A stretch of DNA of 64,000 nucleotides, taken from contig NZ_JAPUDY010000051.1 in the NCBI RefSeq assembly GCF_027492855.1, forward strand, positions 62,001 through 126,000. Direction: 5' to 3'. The DNA is from Acidovorax sp. (GTDB lineage Bacteria > Pseudomonadota > Gammaproteobacteria > Burkholderiales > Burkholderiaceae_C). Of this stretch, positions 7,977 through 16,140 are shown piece after piece. The notes beneath the pieces were generated by a model. The model saw nothing but the letters and a program-made list of their open reading frames with translations, was not told the DNA's origin and ran no database searches. How positions within the stretch are numbered: the stretch's first letter is position 1; the number at the start of each line of letters is the position of its first letter. The position numbers were made by a program, and so were the translations under genes.

Positions 7977-8890
7977 GGTGCCTTTTCTACCAGCGGCGGT
8001 GCCTGGCGGACATGCGCTGGCGCAACCGGCACGCTGGCCGCGCCAAACAGCCACGGCCCGCCAGCTGCGCGGTCGGCCTCGGCCAGCGCGACCTGCCCCT
8101 CGGGCGACACCAGGTAGTCGGCCAGGCGCAGCGCCTGGCGCCGGGCCTGCGCACCGGCCGGATGGCGCGGGCCGGGGGTGAGCACCACATAAGGGCGGCG
8201 CATCTGCGGGTCGCCCTTGAGCAGCACCTGTATGCCGGACGCGGCCATCTTGCCAAAGGCCACCGGGATGTGCCCCACCACGGCATAGGCGCCCAAATCA
8301 ACCGCCTGCTGCAACACGGCTTGCGGCGTGGCGCCGGTGTCGATGTGCGCCCAGCGCGCATCAGGCCGGATGCCCGCGCGCCGCCACAGGCGCTGCACCA
8401 CGGTGTAGCTGCCGGGGTCGCGAAAAGCGATGAAGGGCGCAGCGGTGTCGGCAATGCGGCGCAGGGCGTCTTGCCCGTCGCGCGCGCTGCGCACCTGGGC
8501 CGGGTCGGCGGCGGGGCCGACGAGCACGTGTTCGTTCCAGGCCCACACGCGCACGGGCGCCGCGTGGCCGCTGGCCTGCAGGCCCAGGGCTTCGTCGCTG
8601 GCATGGATGAGCAGCACCTCGGCATCGCCGCGCTCGAACACCGGCACCACGCCTTCTTTGGGGTTGGCGGCCACGGTGTCCACCTGCAGCACAAGCGCCT
8701 GCCCCGCCTGCTGCGCCAACCGGGGCCATACGCCGCTGAGCACCAGGCCACCAACAGCGGCCACGCGCACGGTGGGCGGGGGTGCTGGCGCAGACTGCGC
8801 CGCCACGTTGGCAGGCCCCAAGGCCAGCAACGCGGCGGCGAGCGCAACCCCCCTCCCCACCAGACGGGTCTTAAAAACGGTAAGTGCCAT
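7973..8890 (-). CDS. TupA-like substrate-binding protein (tungstate/molybdate type)
   Basis: The 305-residue protein starts MALTVFKTRLVGRGVALAAA, a signal peptide probably cut after VAAQ. The body resembles the tungstate-binding protein TupA: FERGDAEVLLIHASDEAL, NEHVLVGPAADPAQV, ALRRIADTAAPFIAFRDPGS and RLADYLVSPEGQVAL. No TupBC partner is nearby, so it may share the FecCD-type permease or hand substrate to another component. I chose the ATG at 8890 over one at 8938 because the latter lies deep within the receptor gene; the chosen start overlaps that gene's end by 20 bases. Confidence 0.85.
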   Translation of the reverse strand: MALTVFKTRLVGRGVALAAALLALGPANVAAQSAPAPPPTVRVAAVGGLVLSGVWPRLAQQAGQALVLQVDTVAANPKEGVVPVFERGDAEVLLIHASDEALGLQASGHAAPVRVWAWNEHVLVGPAADPAQVRSARDGQDALRRIADTAAPFIAFRDPGSYTVVQRLWRRAGIRPDARWAHIDTGATPQAVLQQAVDLGAYAVVGHIPVAFGKMAASGIQVLLKGDPQMRRPYVVLTPGPRHPAGAQARRQALRLADYLVSPEGQVALAEADRAAGGPWLFGAASVPVAPAHVRQAPPLVEKAP

Positions 8891-10898
8891 GGATGAACCA
8901 GCTTCGACCAGGCATGGGCAGGCCGTCGCCCAGCTCATACCATTTGTCGCCCAGGTTGTTCACGCCAAAGTCCAGCGCCATGTCCTTGCGGGGCTTCCAG
9001 GTGGCCTTGACGCCCAGGATGGCAAAACCGCCCAGGTCGCGGTAGCTGCTGCGGCCCGAACCCGCGAAGGGCACCGTGCGACCCTGCTCGCTCTCGACGG
9101 AGGCGCGCACTTCCCAGGCGTCGCTGGGCGTCCAGTTCAGGGCGGCGTACAAGCGGTGGCGGGGCGTGTCGGTGAGGCGCACGCTGGCGTCGCTCAGGTT
9201 GCGCCGGGCCAGGTAGGTATAGGCACCGCCCACGGCCCAGTGGCTGCCGAGCGACTGCTGCAGCGACAGCTCCAGCCCGGCGCTGCGCGCCTTGCTGATG
9301 TTCTGCACCTGCTCGCAGGTGGTGCTACCCCTGCCGCAGGTGCCCACCGGGGCGGCGACGATGGCGTTTTGCATCAGGTCGGTGATGCGGCTGTAGAACA
9401 CGGCCACCTGCCCCTGGCCACCGGCCCAGGGCGAGCCCTTCAGGCCCGCTTCGAGGTGGTTGGCGACCTCGGGCTTGAGGTCGGGGTTGGGCAACGCCCG
9501 GCCCATGCGCGCGGAGTAGCGGTCCTTGATGGTGGGAAAGCGCGTTTTGTGCGAGGCCACGGCGTACACCTCGGTGCCGCGCGTGTCCAGCGTATGCGTC
9601 AGCTCCAGCACGCCGTTGGTGGCGCTTGTTGCGCCCAGTGGCCAAAAATAAACCTCCTTGGCATCGCGCTTGTCGTGCGACAGGCCCGCGCGCAGGCGCC
9701 AGTTGGGCGCCAGGGCGATGGTGTCTTCCAGCGCCAGCGAGGTGGTGACGTCACGGTAGTTTTTGGTGTCGGACGAGGGGTTGCTGTCCTGGTGCTTGTC
9801 TTCCTTGACGTGCAGCGCCACACGCAGCTCGTGGTTGTTGAGGCTGTAGTTGGCCAGCTCCAGCGCCACGCCGTTCGAGGTGTCGTTGTAGACGCTGGGA
9901 AAGCTGGTGTTGTTCAGCGCCTGCGCATACGTCCCGTCGGTGAAGGCATCGAGCTTGTTCTTGTAGGTGTCGTGGAACACGCGCGCCTTGAGCACGTTGT
10001 TCTGGCCCAGGCGTGTGCTGCTGATGAAATACAGGCTGTCCTTGTCCCAATACGGCCACTGCCAGTAGCGGATGCCGCTGGTGGAGCGGCCGGTGTACAC
10101 CGGGTTGCCCTTCTCGCCCTCCTGGCGCACATAGCCCAGCGCGTATTCGTCGGTGGCGTTGGGCGTGAGGCCCAGCTTGAACGACAGGCGCTGGTCGGTG
10201 CGGTAGGCGTTTTCGCGCTGGCTGCCGGTGTCGGTAGGCTGGGCCTTGTAGTCCTTGAAGCCCTTGGGCAGCGGAAAGCTGTCGGCATCAAGGGCCGAAG
10301 CCCCCAACTGGAAGTACCACATCCCCTGGTTGGAGCCGATGTTGACCGCTGCCTTTTTCTCACTGCCCGAGGCCAGGCCCAGGCGCACATCGCCCTCCCA
10401 CGCCCGCACCGGCTTGCGCGTGACCAGGTTGATGGCGCCGCCCAGCGTGTTGGGGCCGTACAGCAGCGAGGCACCGGCCTTGGCGACGCGGATCTCGGCC
10501 AGATCGAAGGTGGTGAAGCGGGCGAAATCGACATAGCCGTCGTAGGGCACATACAAAGGCACACCATCGACGAACACCGGCACCTGGCGCGCATCGAAAC
10601 CGCGCAGATAAACCAGGTCTTCGTTGCGGCTGTTGCGGCTGAGCGCCATGCCGGGCAGCAGCGACACGGCCGCGCCCACCGTGTCGCGGTTGTCGCGCTC
10701 GATCGCAGCCTTGTCCAGCACCGCCTCGCTGCTGGGCGCGGGCTCGGCGCGCGCGCCGACCACCGTCACCGTGCCCAGCTCGAACGTGCCATCCGCCGCG
10801 CGGGCCAACCCCGCCGAGACCAAAAGCGCCAGCAGCAAAGGAGCTGCCCCACCTGCGGGCCGCAGCCCTCGCCCCATCGCCGTTGTTGTCGCTGCCAT
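8871..10898 (-). CDS. TonB-dependent outer-membrane receptor, ModE-linked
   Basis: Outer-membrane channel of 675 residues for TonB-powered uptake of a scarce ligand. It has a signal peptide ending in AGLARAA, a TonB-box-like TVTVVG just after it, an N-terminal plug domain (LLPGMALSRNSRNEDLVYLR, GPNTLGGAINLVTRKP) and a beta barrel ending in an aromatic residue (WFIHGTYRF). A cysteine pair (TCGRGSTTC) sits in a predicted loop. A TTG at 10925 would extend it, but that overlaps the promoter; the ATG at 10898 follows a strong Shine-Dalgarno sequence (AGGAAGGGG). It heads the molybdenum operon. The ligand is inferred from the ModE boxes and downstream genes. Confidence 0.93.
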   Translation of the reverse strand: MAATTTAMGRGLRPAGGAAPLLLALLVSAGLARAADGTFELGTVTVVGARAEPAPSSEAVLDKAAIERDNRDTVGAAVSLLPGMALSRNSRNEDLVYLRGFDARQVPVFVDGVPLYVPYDGYVDFARFTTFDLAEIRVAKAGASLLYGPNTLGGAINLVTRKPVRAWEGDVRLGLASGSEKKAAVNIGSNQGMWYFQLGASALDADSFPLPKGFKDYKAQPTDTGSQRENAYRTDQRLSFKLGLTPNATDEYALGYVRQEGEKGNPVYTGRSTSGIRYWQWPYWDKDSLYFISSTRLGQNNVLKARVFHDTYKNKLDAFTDGTYAQALNNTSFPSVYNDTSNGVALELANYSLNNHELRVALHVKEDKHQDSNPSSDTKNYRDVTTSLALEDTIALAPNWRLRAGLSHDKRDAKEVYFWPLGATSATNGVLELTHTLDTRGTEVYAVASHKTRFPTIKDRYSARMGRALPNPDLKPEVANHLEAGLKGSPWAGGQGQVAVFYSRITDLMQNAIVAAPVGTCGRGSTTCEQVQNISKARSAGLELSLQQSLGSHWAVGGAYTYLARRNLSDASVRLTDTPRHRLYAALNWTPSDAWEVRASVESEQGRTVPFAGSGRSSYRDLGGFAILGVKATWKPRKDMALDFGVNNLGDKWYELGDGLPMPGRSWFIHGTYRF

Positions 10899-10913
10899 CG
10901 CACCCCTTCCTAT

Positions 10914-10937
10914 CGTTATATACAAAAATACATAGCG
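10914..10937 (-). promoter_or_regulatory. ModE box 1 (Mo-box), proximal
   Basis: Imperfect dyad CGTTATATA, six bases, TACATAGCG (plus strand). The half sites resemble those reported for ModE (TATAACG type). It covers the -10 element and most of the spacer of promoter P1, so bound ModE would block RNA polymerase. Confidence 0.75.
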
Positions 10938-10945
10938 GTCGACAA
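10917..10945 (-). promoter_or_regulatory. Promoter P1 of the TonB/ABC molybdenum operon
   Basis: On the minus strand, -35 TTGTCG (10940-10945) and -10 TATATA (10917-10922) are separated by 17 bases. The start site would fall near 10910, leaving a very short leader that contains the Shine-Dalgarno sequence of the receptor gene. Confidence 0.65.
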
Positions 10946-10975
10946 AAAAAAGCCACGGCGTTCAAAACCCGTGGC
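10944..10975 (-). terminator. Intrinsic terminator between the two ModE-box promoters
   Basis: On the minus strand a perfect 7-bp stem (GCCACGG with CCGTGGC, 10969-10975 with 10952-10958) is followed at once by eight Ts (10944-10951). It ends transcripts coming from the flavoprotein gene and would also stop transcripts begun at promoter P2. Confidence 0.85.
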
Positions 10976-10991
10976 AATACCCCATCGCCAA

Positions 10992-11015
10992 CGCAATATA
11001 CGTAAATATATAACG
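10992..11015 (-). promoter_or_regulatory. ModE box 2 (Mo-box), distal
   Basis: Dyad CGCAATATA, six bases, TATATAACG (plus strand), with the same half-site spacing as box 1 and centred 78 bases upstream of it. It lies just past the end of the flavoprotein gene. Confidence 0.7.
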
Positions 11016-11023
11016 AATACCAA
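10995..11023 (-). promoter_or_regulatory. Candidate promoter P2 overlapping ModE box 2
   Basis: On the minus strand, -35 TTGGTA (11018-11023) and -10 TATATT (10995-11000) are 17 bases apart. They are placed relative to ModE box 2 exactly as P1 is placed relative to box 1. A transcript from here would meet the terminator at 10944-10975 within about 45 bases. Confidence 0.5.
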
Positions 11024-11058
11024 CAAACGCCTGTGGCCGAAATTTGCTCTGGATCAAT

Positions 11059-12405
11059 TCATGTGCGAGGTTGCAGCCAGCGCAGCGCGCCCTCGCCCGC
11101 TACCCGGCCACTGGCCATGCTGGCGGTGAGCAGGTAGCCGCCGGTGGGGGCCTCCCAGTCCAGCATCTCGCCCGCGCAGAACACGCCTGGCAGAGCCGTG
11201 GCCATGAGGCGCGCATCCAGCGCCTCGAAAGCCACACCGCCAGCGGTGCTGATGGCCTCGTCCAGCGGGCGCGCAGCCACCACGGTGATGGGCAGGGCCT
11301 TGATGGCGTGGGCCAGGGCCACGGGGTCGTTCATGCCGTCCTTGCCCAGGTGTTCGTACAGGATGCCGGCCTTGATGCCGTCCAGGCCCAGGCGGCTCTT
11401 GATGTGGCTGGACAGCGAACGCGAGCCGCGCGGGTGGCGCACCTCCACCAGCACGCGTTCGGGGCTGTGGTCGGGCAAAAGATCAAGGTGGAACGTGGCA
11501 TGGCCGTGGGCTTCGACCTCATCGCGCAGCAGGTGCGATGCGGCGTAGACCAGGCTGCCCTCCACCCCCGTGGCCGTGACCACGAACTCACCCCGGCGGC
11601 TGAAGCCATCGCCTTGGCTGTTGGTGAAACTGAGCGCCACGGTCTTGAACGGCTGGCCTGCAAAACGCTCCACAAAATGGGGCGTCCAGCCCACGGCGGG
11701 CGCGGGTGTGCGGCCCAGCAGCTCTTGCAAAAACGCGCGGCGCGTCTCACCCACGGGCGCATCGGCGCGCAACACGTCAAACCCGCAGTTGGACGGACGC
11801 AGTGGCGCCACGGCCACGCCGCGCTGCGCCAGCAGCGGCGCCCAGGCACCGTCCGACCCCAGGCGCGCCCAGCTGCCGCCGCCCAGCGCCAGCACCACGG
11901 CCTTGGCCGCCACCGGAACCTCGCCCGCTGGCGTAGCAAACCGCAGGGCGCCATCGTCGGCCCAGCCCAGCCAGCGGTGGCGCATATGGAACAACACACC
12001 CTGCCCGCGCAAGCGCTGCAGCCACGCGCGCAGAAGGGGCGCGGCCTTCATGTCGGCGGGGAACACGCGGCCCGAGGTGCCCACAAAGGTCTCCACCCCC
12101 AGACCCTGCGCCCAGGCGCTCAGCTCAGGCCCGCCAAAAGCCTGGATCAGCGGCTCGACCTGTTTTTCGCGCCCGGCGTAACGGCCTACAAAGGGCTCGT
12201 GCGGCTCGGAATGCGTGAGGTTGAGCCCTCCCTTGCCTGCCAGCAAAAACTTGCGTCCCACCGAAGGCATCGCATCAAACACATGCACGGCCACACCCGC
12301 CTCTCCCAGCACCTCGGCCGCCATGAGGCCCGCCGGGCCGCCGCCGACGACGGCCACGTCGCAGAGCAGGGCTGCAGTGGGAGCAGCGGGTGAAGAGGAA
12401 GACAT
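11059..12405 (-). CDS. NAD(P)/FAD-dependent oxidoreductase (HI0933/TIGR03862-like flavoprotein)
   Basis: The 448-residue flavoprotein has an N-terminal dinucleotide-binding motif DVAVVGGGPAGLMAAEVLG, the family signature GRKFLLAGKGGLNLTHSE, and a C-terminal FAD motif PGVFCAGEMLDWEAPTGGYL. These fit the HI0933/BaiN-like group, whose physiological substrate is mostly unknown. I chose ATG 12405 (MSSSSPAAP); GTG 12426 and TTG 12441 are also open. A strong terminator follows 84 bases after the stop. It is transcribed in the same direction as the addAB-like genes, with a 197-base gap holding an inverted repeat. Confidence 0.85.
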   Translation of the reverse strand: MSSSSPAAPTAALLCDVAVVGGGPAGLMAAEVLGEAGVAVHVFDAMPSVGRKFLLAGKGGLNLTHSEPHEPFVGRYAGREKQVEPLIQAFGGPELSAWAQGLGVETFVGTSGRVFPADMKAAPLLRAWLQRLRGQGVLFHMRHRWLGWADDGALRFATPAGEVPVAAKAVVLALGGGSWARLGSDGAWAPLLAQRGVAVAPLRPSNCGFDVLRADAPVGETRRAFLQELLGRTPAPAVGWTPHFVERFAGQPFKTVALSFTNSQGDGFSRRGEFVVTATGVEGSLVYAASHLLRDEVEAHGHATFHLDLLPDHSPERVLVEVRHPRGSRSLSSHIKSRLGLDGIKAGILYEHLGKDGMNDPVALAHAIKALPITVVAARPLDEAISTAGGVAFEALDARLMATALPGVFCAGEMLDWEAPTGGYLLTASMASGRVAGEGALRWLQPRT

Positions 12406-12474
12406 GGAGGAAACGGTATGGAACACAGGAGGGCCTTGCAAAATGGGGGGGCGCGAAATGCCGATTCGCTCAAC

Positions 12475-12546
12475 CCGTTCGCCCTGAGCCTGTCAAAAGA
12501 CTTTTTCCAGGGAGCGCCCTGGCTTCGACAAGCTCAGCCCGAACGG
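12475..12546. repeat. Inverted repeat of the CCGTTCG...GAGC type
   Basis: CCGTTCGCCCTGAGCCTGTC at 12475-12494 faces GACAAGCTCAGCCCGAACGG at 12527-12546 with few mismatches. Single and paired copies of this motif are known, from general experience, as dispersed repeats in many proteobacterial genomes. It lies in the gap between the addA-like and flavoprotein genes and may also act as a transcription barrier. Confidence 0.7.
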
Positions 12547-12602
12547 TTTTTTGATTCATTGAAGGCATTCGGCGCTGCTGGGGCATTGAACCGAAGCGCC
12601 GC

Positions 12603-15600
12603 TCAAAACAGAGAGCCTTGCGAAGAGTCTTTAGCCCCCGTTGCAGCAGCGGGGGCGAGAGTATGCCCCACGGCGGGAGTCCGGGCAGCCAACGGGCCTA
12701 CCGCACCCGCAGCGGATGCGCCGTCCAGCAGCACCATGCGCCCATCACCCGTGAGAAAGGCCGCGTGCACCGCCTCGCCCGGCATCAGCGCCTGCACGGC
12801 CTCGCGGTAGCGCTGCAACTGCACCATCAGCGCCTGCTGGCGCTGGGGCTGGGCGGCGCTTTTGTAGTCCAGCACCCACCAACCGGCTGCGGCGTCGCCT
12901 GCCTGTGCGGCGCGGCGCAACACCAGCCGGTCGATGCGCAGGCTCTGGCCCTGGTAGTGCAGCGGGGCTTCGTTGATGGCGGTCTGCACCCAGGCCGGGT
13001 CCCACGCCCAGGCGCCCTCGCCCGCCAGGATGCGTTGGGCCATGCGCGCGGCCAACTCGGCGGCGGCGGGGGCGATGTCGTGGTCATGGCCCAAGCGGGT
13101 GATGCGCGCGGCGGGCCAGCCGTGGGCGCGCACATCGGCCAGCGGCGCGCCCGCCACGCCGGCTTGCTCCAGCAGTTGGTGCATGGCGTCGCCCTGGCGC
13201 GACAGCGGGGTAGAGTCGCCATCGCCCGGCATGGCCACCGGGGTCTCGCTACCCACCGGGGCGGCGGCCTGCACGCGGGCGCTTTGCAGGGCCTCGGGCA
13301 GTGGGGGCAACACGGCGATGGTGAAGGTATCGGTGGCGGCGCCCGCGCCATCCACCGACGTCGGCGCGGCAATGGCGGCTGCGTCCACCTCGGTCACCAA
13401 CGGGGCCAGCCGGTTCCACCAACTGCCAGGGGCCGAAGTGCCGGGCTGCACGGACGACAGCGCCAGGCAATGCTTGGCGCGCGTCATGGCCACATAAAGC
13501 ATGTTCAGCTCTTCACGGCTGCGGGCCTGCTGCTCGGCGGCGAGGGCATCCACCGCGCTGGGTGGCGGGTTCGATTCGCTGGCCAAAAAGACGAAGGCCG
13601 AGGGCACGGCCTGCTCGCCGGGCCAATCCACCAGCACGCCCATGGTTTCGGCTTTTTGTGAACGGGTGTCGGTGTCGAGCAACAGCACGCAGTCGGCCTC
13701 CAGCCCCTTGGCGCCGTGCACGGTGAGCAGGCGAATGGCCTGCGCATCGGCCCGGCCAGGCGCACGCACGCCGCCTTTTTTCATGGCCCGCACAAAGGCA
13801 TAGGGCGTGAGGTAACGGCCGCCATCGTGCTGCAGCGATGCCGCCAGCAAAGCGCGCAGATTGGCCAACACGGCCTGGCGCTGGGTGGCGGGCGCGGCGG
13901 CGGCAAAGCGGGCCAGCACATCGCCATGCTCGTAGATGGCCTGCAACGCATCGTGCGGCGGCAGGCTGCCCACCCAGGCCTGGTATTGAGTCAAAACGGG
14001 GCCTAGCGCTTGGTATTCAAGCGCAAGAAGCTCACTTTTTAATAGCAAATCAAACCAACTACGGCCCGCATGCTCGGGCTGGCGGCGCAGCACGGCCAGG
14101 GCCACCAGGGCGTCGTCATCCAGGCCGAACAGGGGCGACTTGAGCGCGCGGGCCAGCGACAGATCGTGTGTGGGCGAGACAAGCGCATCCAGCAGCGCCA
14201 CCATGTCCTGCACCTCGGGCGCGTCGAACAGGTCGGCTTTTTCGGGCTGTACGCAGGGCAGGTGCAGGGCGCGCAGCGCGTCTTGCATGGCGGCCAGGCG
14301 GTCGCGCTTGCGGGCCAGCACCAGCACCTCTTTGGGCGGCGTGCCGCTGGCAATCTGCGCGGCCACCCAGGCGGCGGCCTGGGTGCATTCGCGCATGCGC
14401 AGGGTTTCCTCGGCCTCGTGGCGAGGCTCGGTCAGGCTGTCGCGCCAAGCCAGCGGGTCGCGGCCTGTGCCTTGGCTGTTGTCGTCCGCATCGGTGATGG
14501 CGGGCAGGCGCAGCAGCTGGCCGGGGTGCTTGGATTCTGTGGTGTGGTCGCGAAAGCCGCTGGTCTCGTGCTGCGCCTGGGCCTCGCCCATCACGGCGTT
14601 GACTGCGCCAATCACGCCCTGCGCGTTGCGGCGCGTGTGATCGCAGCTGAGCAGGTCGCCGCCCAGGCCATCGCGCACAAAGGCCTGCGCGGCAATGAAC
14701 ACCTGCGGCTCAGCACGGCGAAAGCGGTAAATGCTCTGCTTGGGGTCGCCCACAATGAACACGCTGGGCGCCTTTTGCCCGCTGTTACCGCCGCCCGCGC
14801 CCGCGTAGCCCGACAGCCAGGCATGCAGCGCCTGCCACTGCAGCGGGTTGGTGTCCTGGAACTCATCGACCAGCAGGTGGCGAATGCGCGCATCCAGCCG
14901 CTCCTGCACCCAGCCGGAGAGCACCGGGTCGGCCAGCATGACCAGGGCGGTGCGCTCCACATCGTTCATGTCCACCCAGCCATGCTGCTGCTTGACGCCC
15001 ACAAACTGCGCCATCAGGCAGCGCGCCAGCCGGGCCATGCGCTGTTGGTGTTGCCAGGCCTCGTGCTGGCGGCGGGCGGTGAGCAGGCGCAACAGCTCGG
15101 GCTCGGCCTCTTGTGCGGCGGGGAACTTCTCCAGGTTTTTCGACAGGCGGTCTTCCTTGGCCACAAACAGCGCTTTGCGCAGCATGTCGAGCCGCTGGTT
15201 CAGGTCGGTGCAGGTCAAGGCGTCGATGATGGCGTCGGCCGCCTTTTGCGGGGTCTTGTTGGTCTCAGCGCCCAGGGCGCTGGCGCGGCTGCGCCAGCGC
15301 TGCTGGCAGGCATCGCTTTGCAAGGCCTCAGCAGGCTCGCCAAAAGCAGCCAACTCAGGGTAGGCCTGCTGGAACGGCGGCACCGAGGCATCGACCACAC
15401 CCGCTTCGTCGGCCAGGTCAAACTCCACGCGCTTGGCCAGCGCCGCTGCCAGGGCCTTGTGGGTTTGCGAACGGCCGTGGCGGGCCACCACGGCTTCGTA
15501 GTCAGAGCGCAGGCTGGCGCTGTCGGCCACGGTCTGCAAAAACGGCGGCCAAACCTCGCGCACGGCCTCGGCGTCGTCTTCGAGCAGCTCGAAGTGCGCG

Positions 15601-16061
15601 GGCAGGCCTTGCTGTTGCAACAGCGCCAGTGGCGCCGTGCCCAGCAGCGCGGCAAACCAGCTGTGAAAGGTGCGGATCTGTACCGGGCGGCCCGCGGTGA
15701 GCAGCTGGCGGTATAAATTTTGTAGCGCCTCGCGCTTATCCGACGCGCCCTGGGGGCTGATTCCCCTTGCAATCAGCTCGGCAGTGAGTTCCTCCAGCGG
15801 CTTGTGGCTGAATTCTTCCAGCCACTCCTGCAAACGCTGGCGCATTTCACCGGCGGCTTTTTTGGTGAAGGTGATGGCCAGGATCTCGTGCGGCGCGCAG
15901 CCGTCGAGCAGCGCACGCAGCATGCGCGAAACCAGCATCCAGGTCTTGCCCGCACCCGCGCAGGCTTCGACGGCCACGCTGCGCGCAGGGTCGCAGGCGA
16001 TGGCGTAGAAGGCCTCGCGCGAGACGGGGCGGCCGTTGTGTTCGTAGGCGGCCTGTTTCAT
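12603..16061 (-). CDS. addA: UvrD-type helicase/exonuclease, AddA-like
   Basis: Double-strand break processing helicase-nuclease of about 1,152 residues. Helicase motif I is ACAGAGKT (residues 33-40), motif Ia ILAITFTKKAAGEMRQRL, motif II LLVDEFQDTNPLQW, motif III-type VFIVGDPKQSIYRFRRA, motif V LLTVHGAKGLEADCVLLLD and motif VI LYVAMTRAKHCLAL. The C-terminus carries a RecB-family nuclease domain (RIDRLV and WWVLDYKS). I chose ATG 16061 (MKQAAYEHNGRP); the longer frame to 16112 reads through a dispersed repeat. The 56-base repeat copy B lies at about residues 672-690. It should form a complex with the AddB-like product encoded just upstream. Confidence 0.9.
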   Translation of the reverse strand: MKQAAYEHNGRPVSREAFYAIACDPARSVAVEACAGAGKTWMLVSRMLRALLDGCAPHEILAITFTKKAAGEMRQRLQEWLEEFSHKPLEELTAELIARGISPQGASDKREALQNLYRQLLTAGRPVQIRTFHSWFAALLGTAPLALLQQQGLPAHFELLEDDAEAVREVWPPFLQTVADSASLRSDYEAVVARHGRSQTHKALAAALAKRVEFDLADEAGVVDASVPPFQQAYPELAAFGEPAEALQSDACQQRWRSRASALGAETNKTPQKAADAIIDALTCTDLNQRLDMLRKALFVAKEDRLSKNLEKFPAAQEAEPELLRLLTARRQHEAWQHQQRMARLARCLMAQFVGVKQQHGWVDMNDVERTALVMLADPVLSGWVQERLDARIRHLLVDEFQDTNPLQWQALHAWLSGYAGAGGGNSGQKAPSVFIVGDPKQSIYRFRRAEPQVFIAAQAFVRDGLGGDLLSCDHTRRNAQGVIGAVNAVMGEAQAQHETSGFRDHTTESKHPGQLLRLPAITDADDNSQGTGRDPLAWRDSLTEPRHEAEETLRMRECTQAAAWVAAQIASGTPPKEVLVLARKRDRLAAMQDALRALHLPCVQPEKADLFDAPEVQDMVALLDALVSPTHDLSLARALKSPLFGLDDDALVALAVLRRQPEHAGRSWFDLLLKSELLALEYQALGPVLTQYQAWVGSLPPHDALQAIYEHGDVLARFAAAAPATQRQAVLANLRALLAASLQHDGGRYLTPYAFVRAMKKGGVRAPGRADAQAIRLLTVHGAKGLEADCVLLLDTDTRSQKAETMGVLVDWPGEQAVPSAFVFLASESNPPPSAVDALAAEQQARSREELNMLYVAMTRAKHCLALSSVQPGTSAPGSWWNRLAPLVTEVDAAAIAAPTSVDGAGAATDTFTIAVLPPLPEALQSARVQAAAPVGSETPVAMPGDGDSTPLSRQGDAMHQLLEQAGVAGAPLADVRAHGWPAARITRLGHDHDIAPAAAELAARMAQRILAGEGAWAWDPAWVQTAINEAPLHYQGQSLRIDRLVLRRAAQAGDAAAGWWVLDYKSAAQPQRQQALMVQLQRYREAVQALMPGEAVHAAFLTGDGRMVLLDGASAAGAVGPLAARTPAVGHTLAPAAATGAKDSSQGSLF
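13991..14046 (-). repeat. 56-base dispersed element, copy B (within addA)
   Basis: Reverse orientation on the plus strand, so it reads in the sense direction of addA. The coding strand begins GCTATTAAAAAGTGAGC and contains TTGCGCTT and AAGCGCTAGGCC. Its first base is a third codon position (2,015 bases after the gene start). It encodes LLKSELLALEYQALGPVL. Confidence 0.75.
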
Positions 16062-16089
16062 CGCCGGGCCGCCCCAAGATGAAATGCGA

Positions 16090-16135
16090 CCCCCTTGGGG
16101 GGCAGCGACCACACGAAGTGAGGGAGCGTGGGGGC
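16090..16135. repeat. Dispersed GC-rich repeat between addB and addA
   Basis: The stretch CCCCCTTGGGGGGCAGCGAC followed by CGAAGTGAGGGAGCGTGGGG resembles a motif I recall as frequent between genes in Acidovorax-like genomes. Only one copy is in this window, so its repeat nature is recalled, not shown. It fills most of the 79-base gap between the two nuclease genes. Confidence 0.45.
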
Positions 16136-16140
16136 TCTAT

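Noticed and set aside
9620-9652. Partial similarity to the 56-base repeat in the TonB receptor gene (GGCCAAAAATA end)
   Set aside because: Only one end matches and the spacing to the core differs. Chance cannot be excluded.
10899-10925. TTG start giving the TonB receptor nine extra residues
   Set aside because: It would place the coding region over the -10 element and ModE box 1. The ATG at 10898 has a strong Shine-Dalgarno sequence and gives a proper signal peptide.
8430-11129. An 899-residue open frame on the plus strand opposite the TonB receptor
   Set aside because: It is antisense to a well-supported receptor gene. Long antisense frames are expected in GC-rich DNA, and it has no recognisable domain.
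15710-15765. Possible ninth copy of the 56-base repeat in addA
   Set aside because: One end and the central GCGCTT resemble the family, but the rest is poorly matched and the codon phase differs from the other antisense copies.
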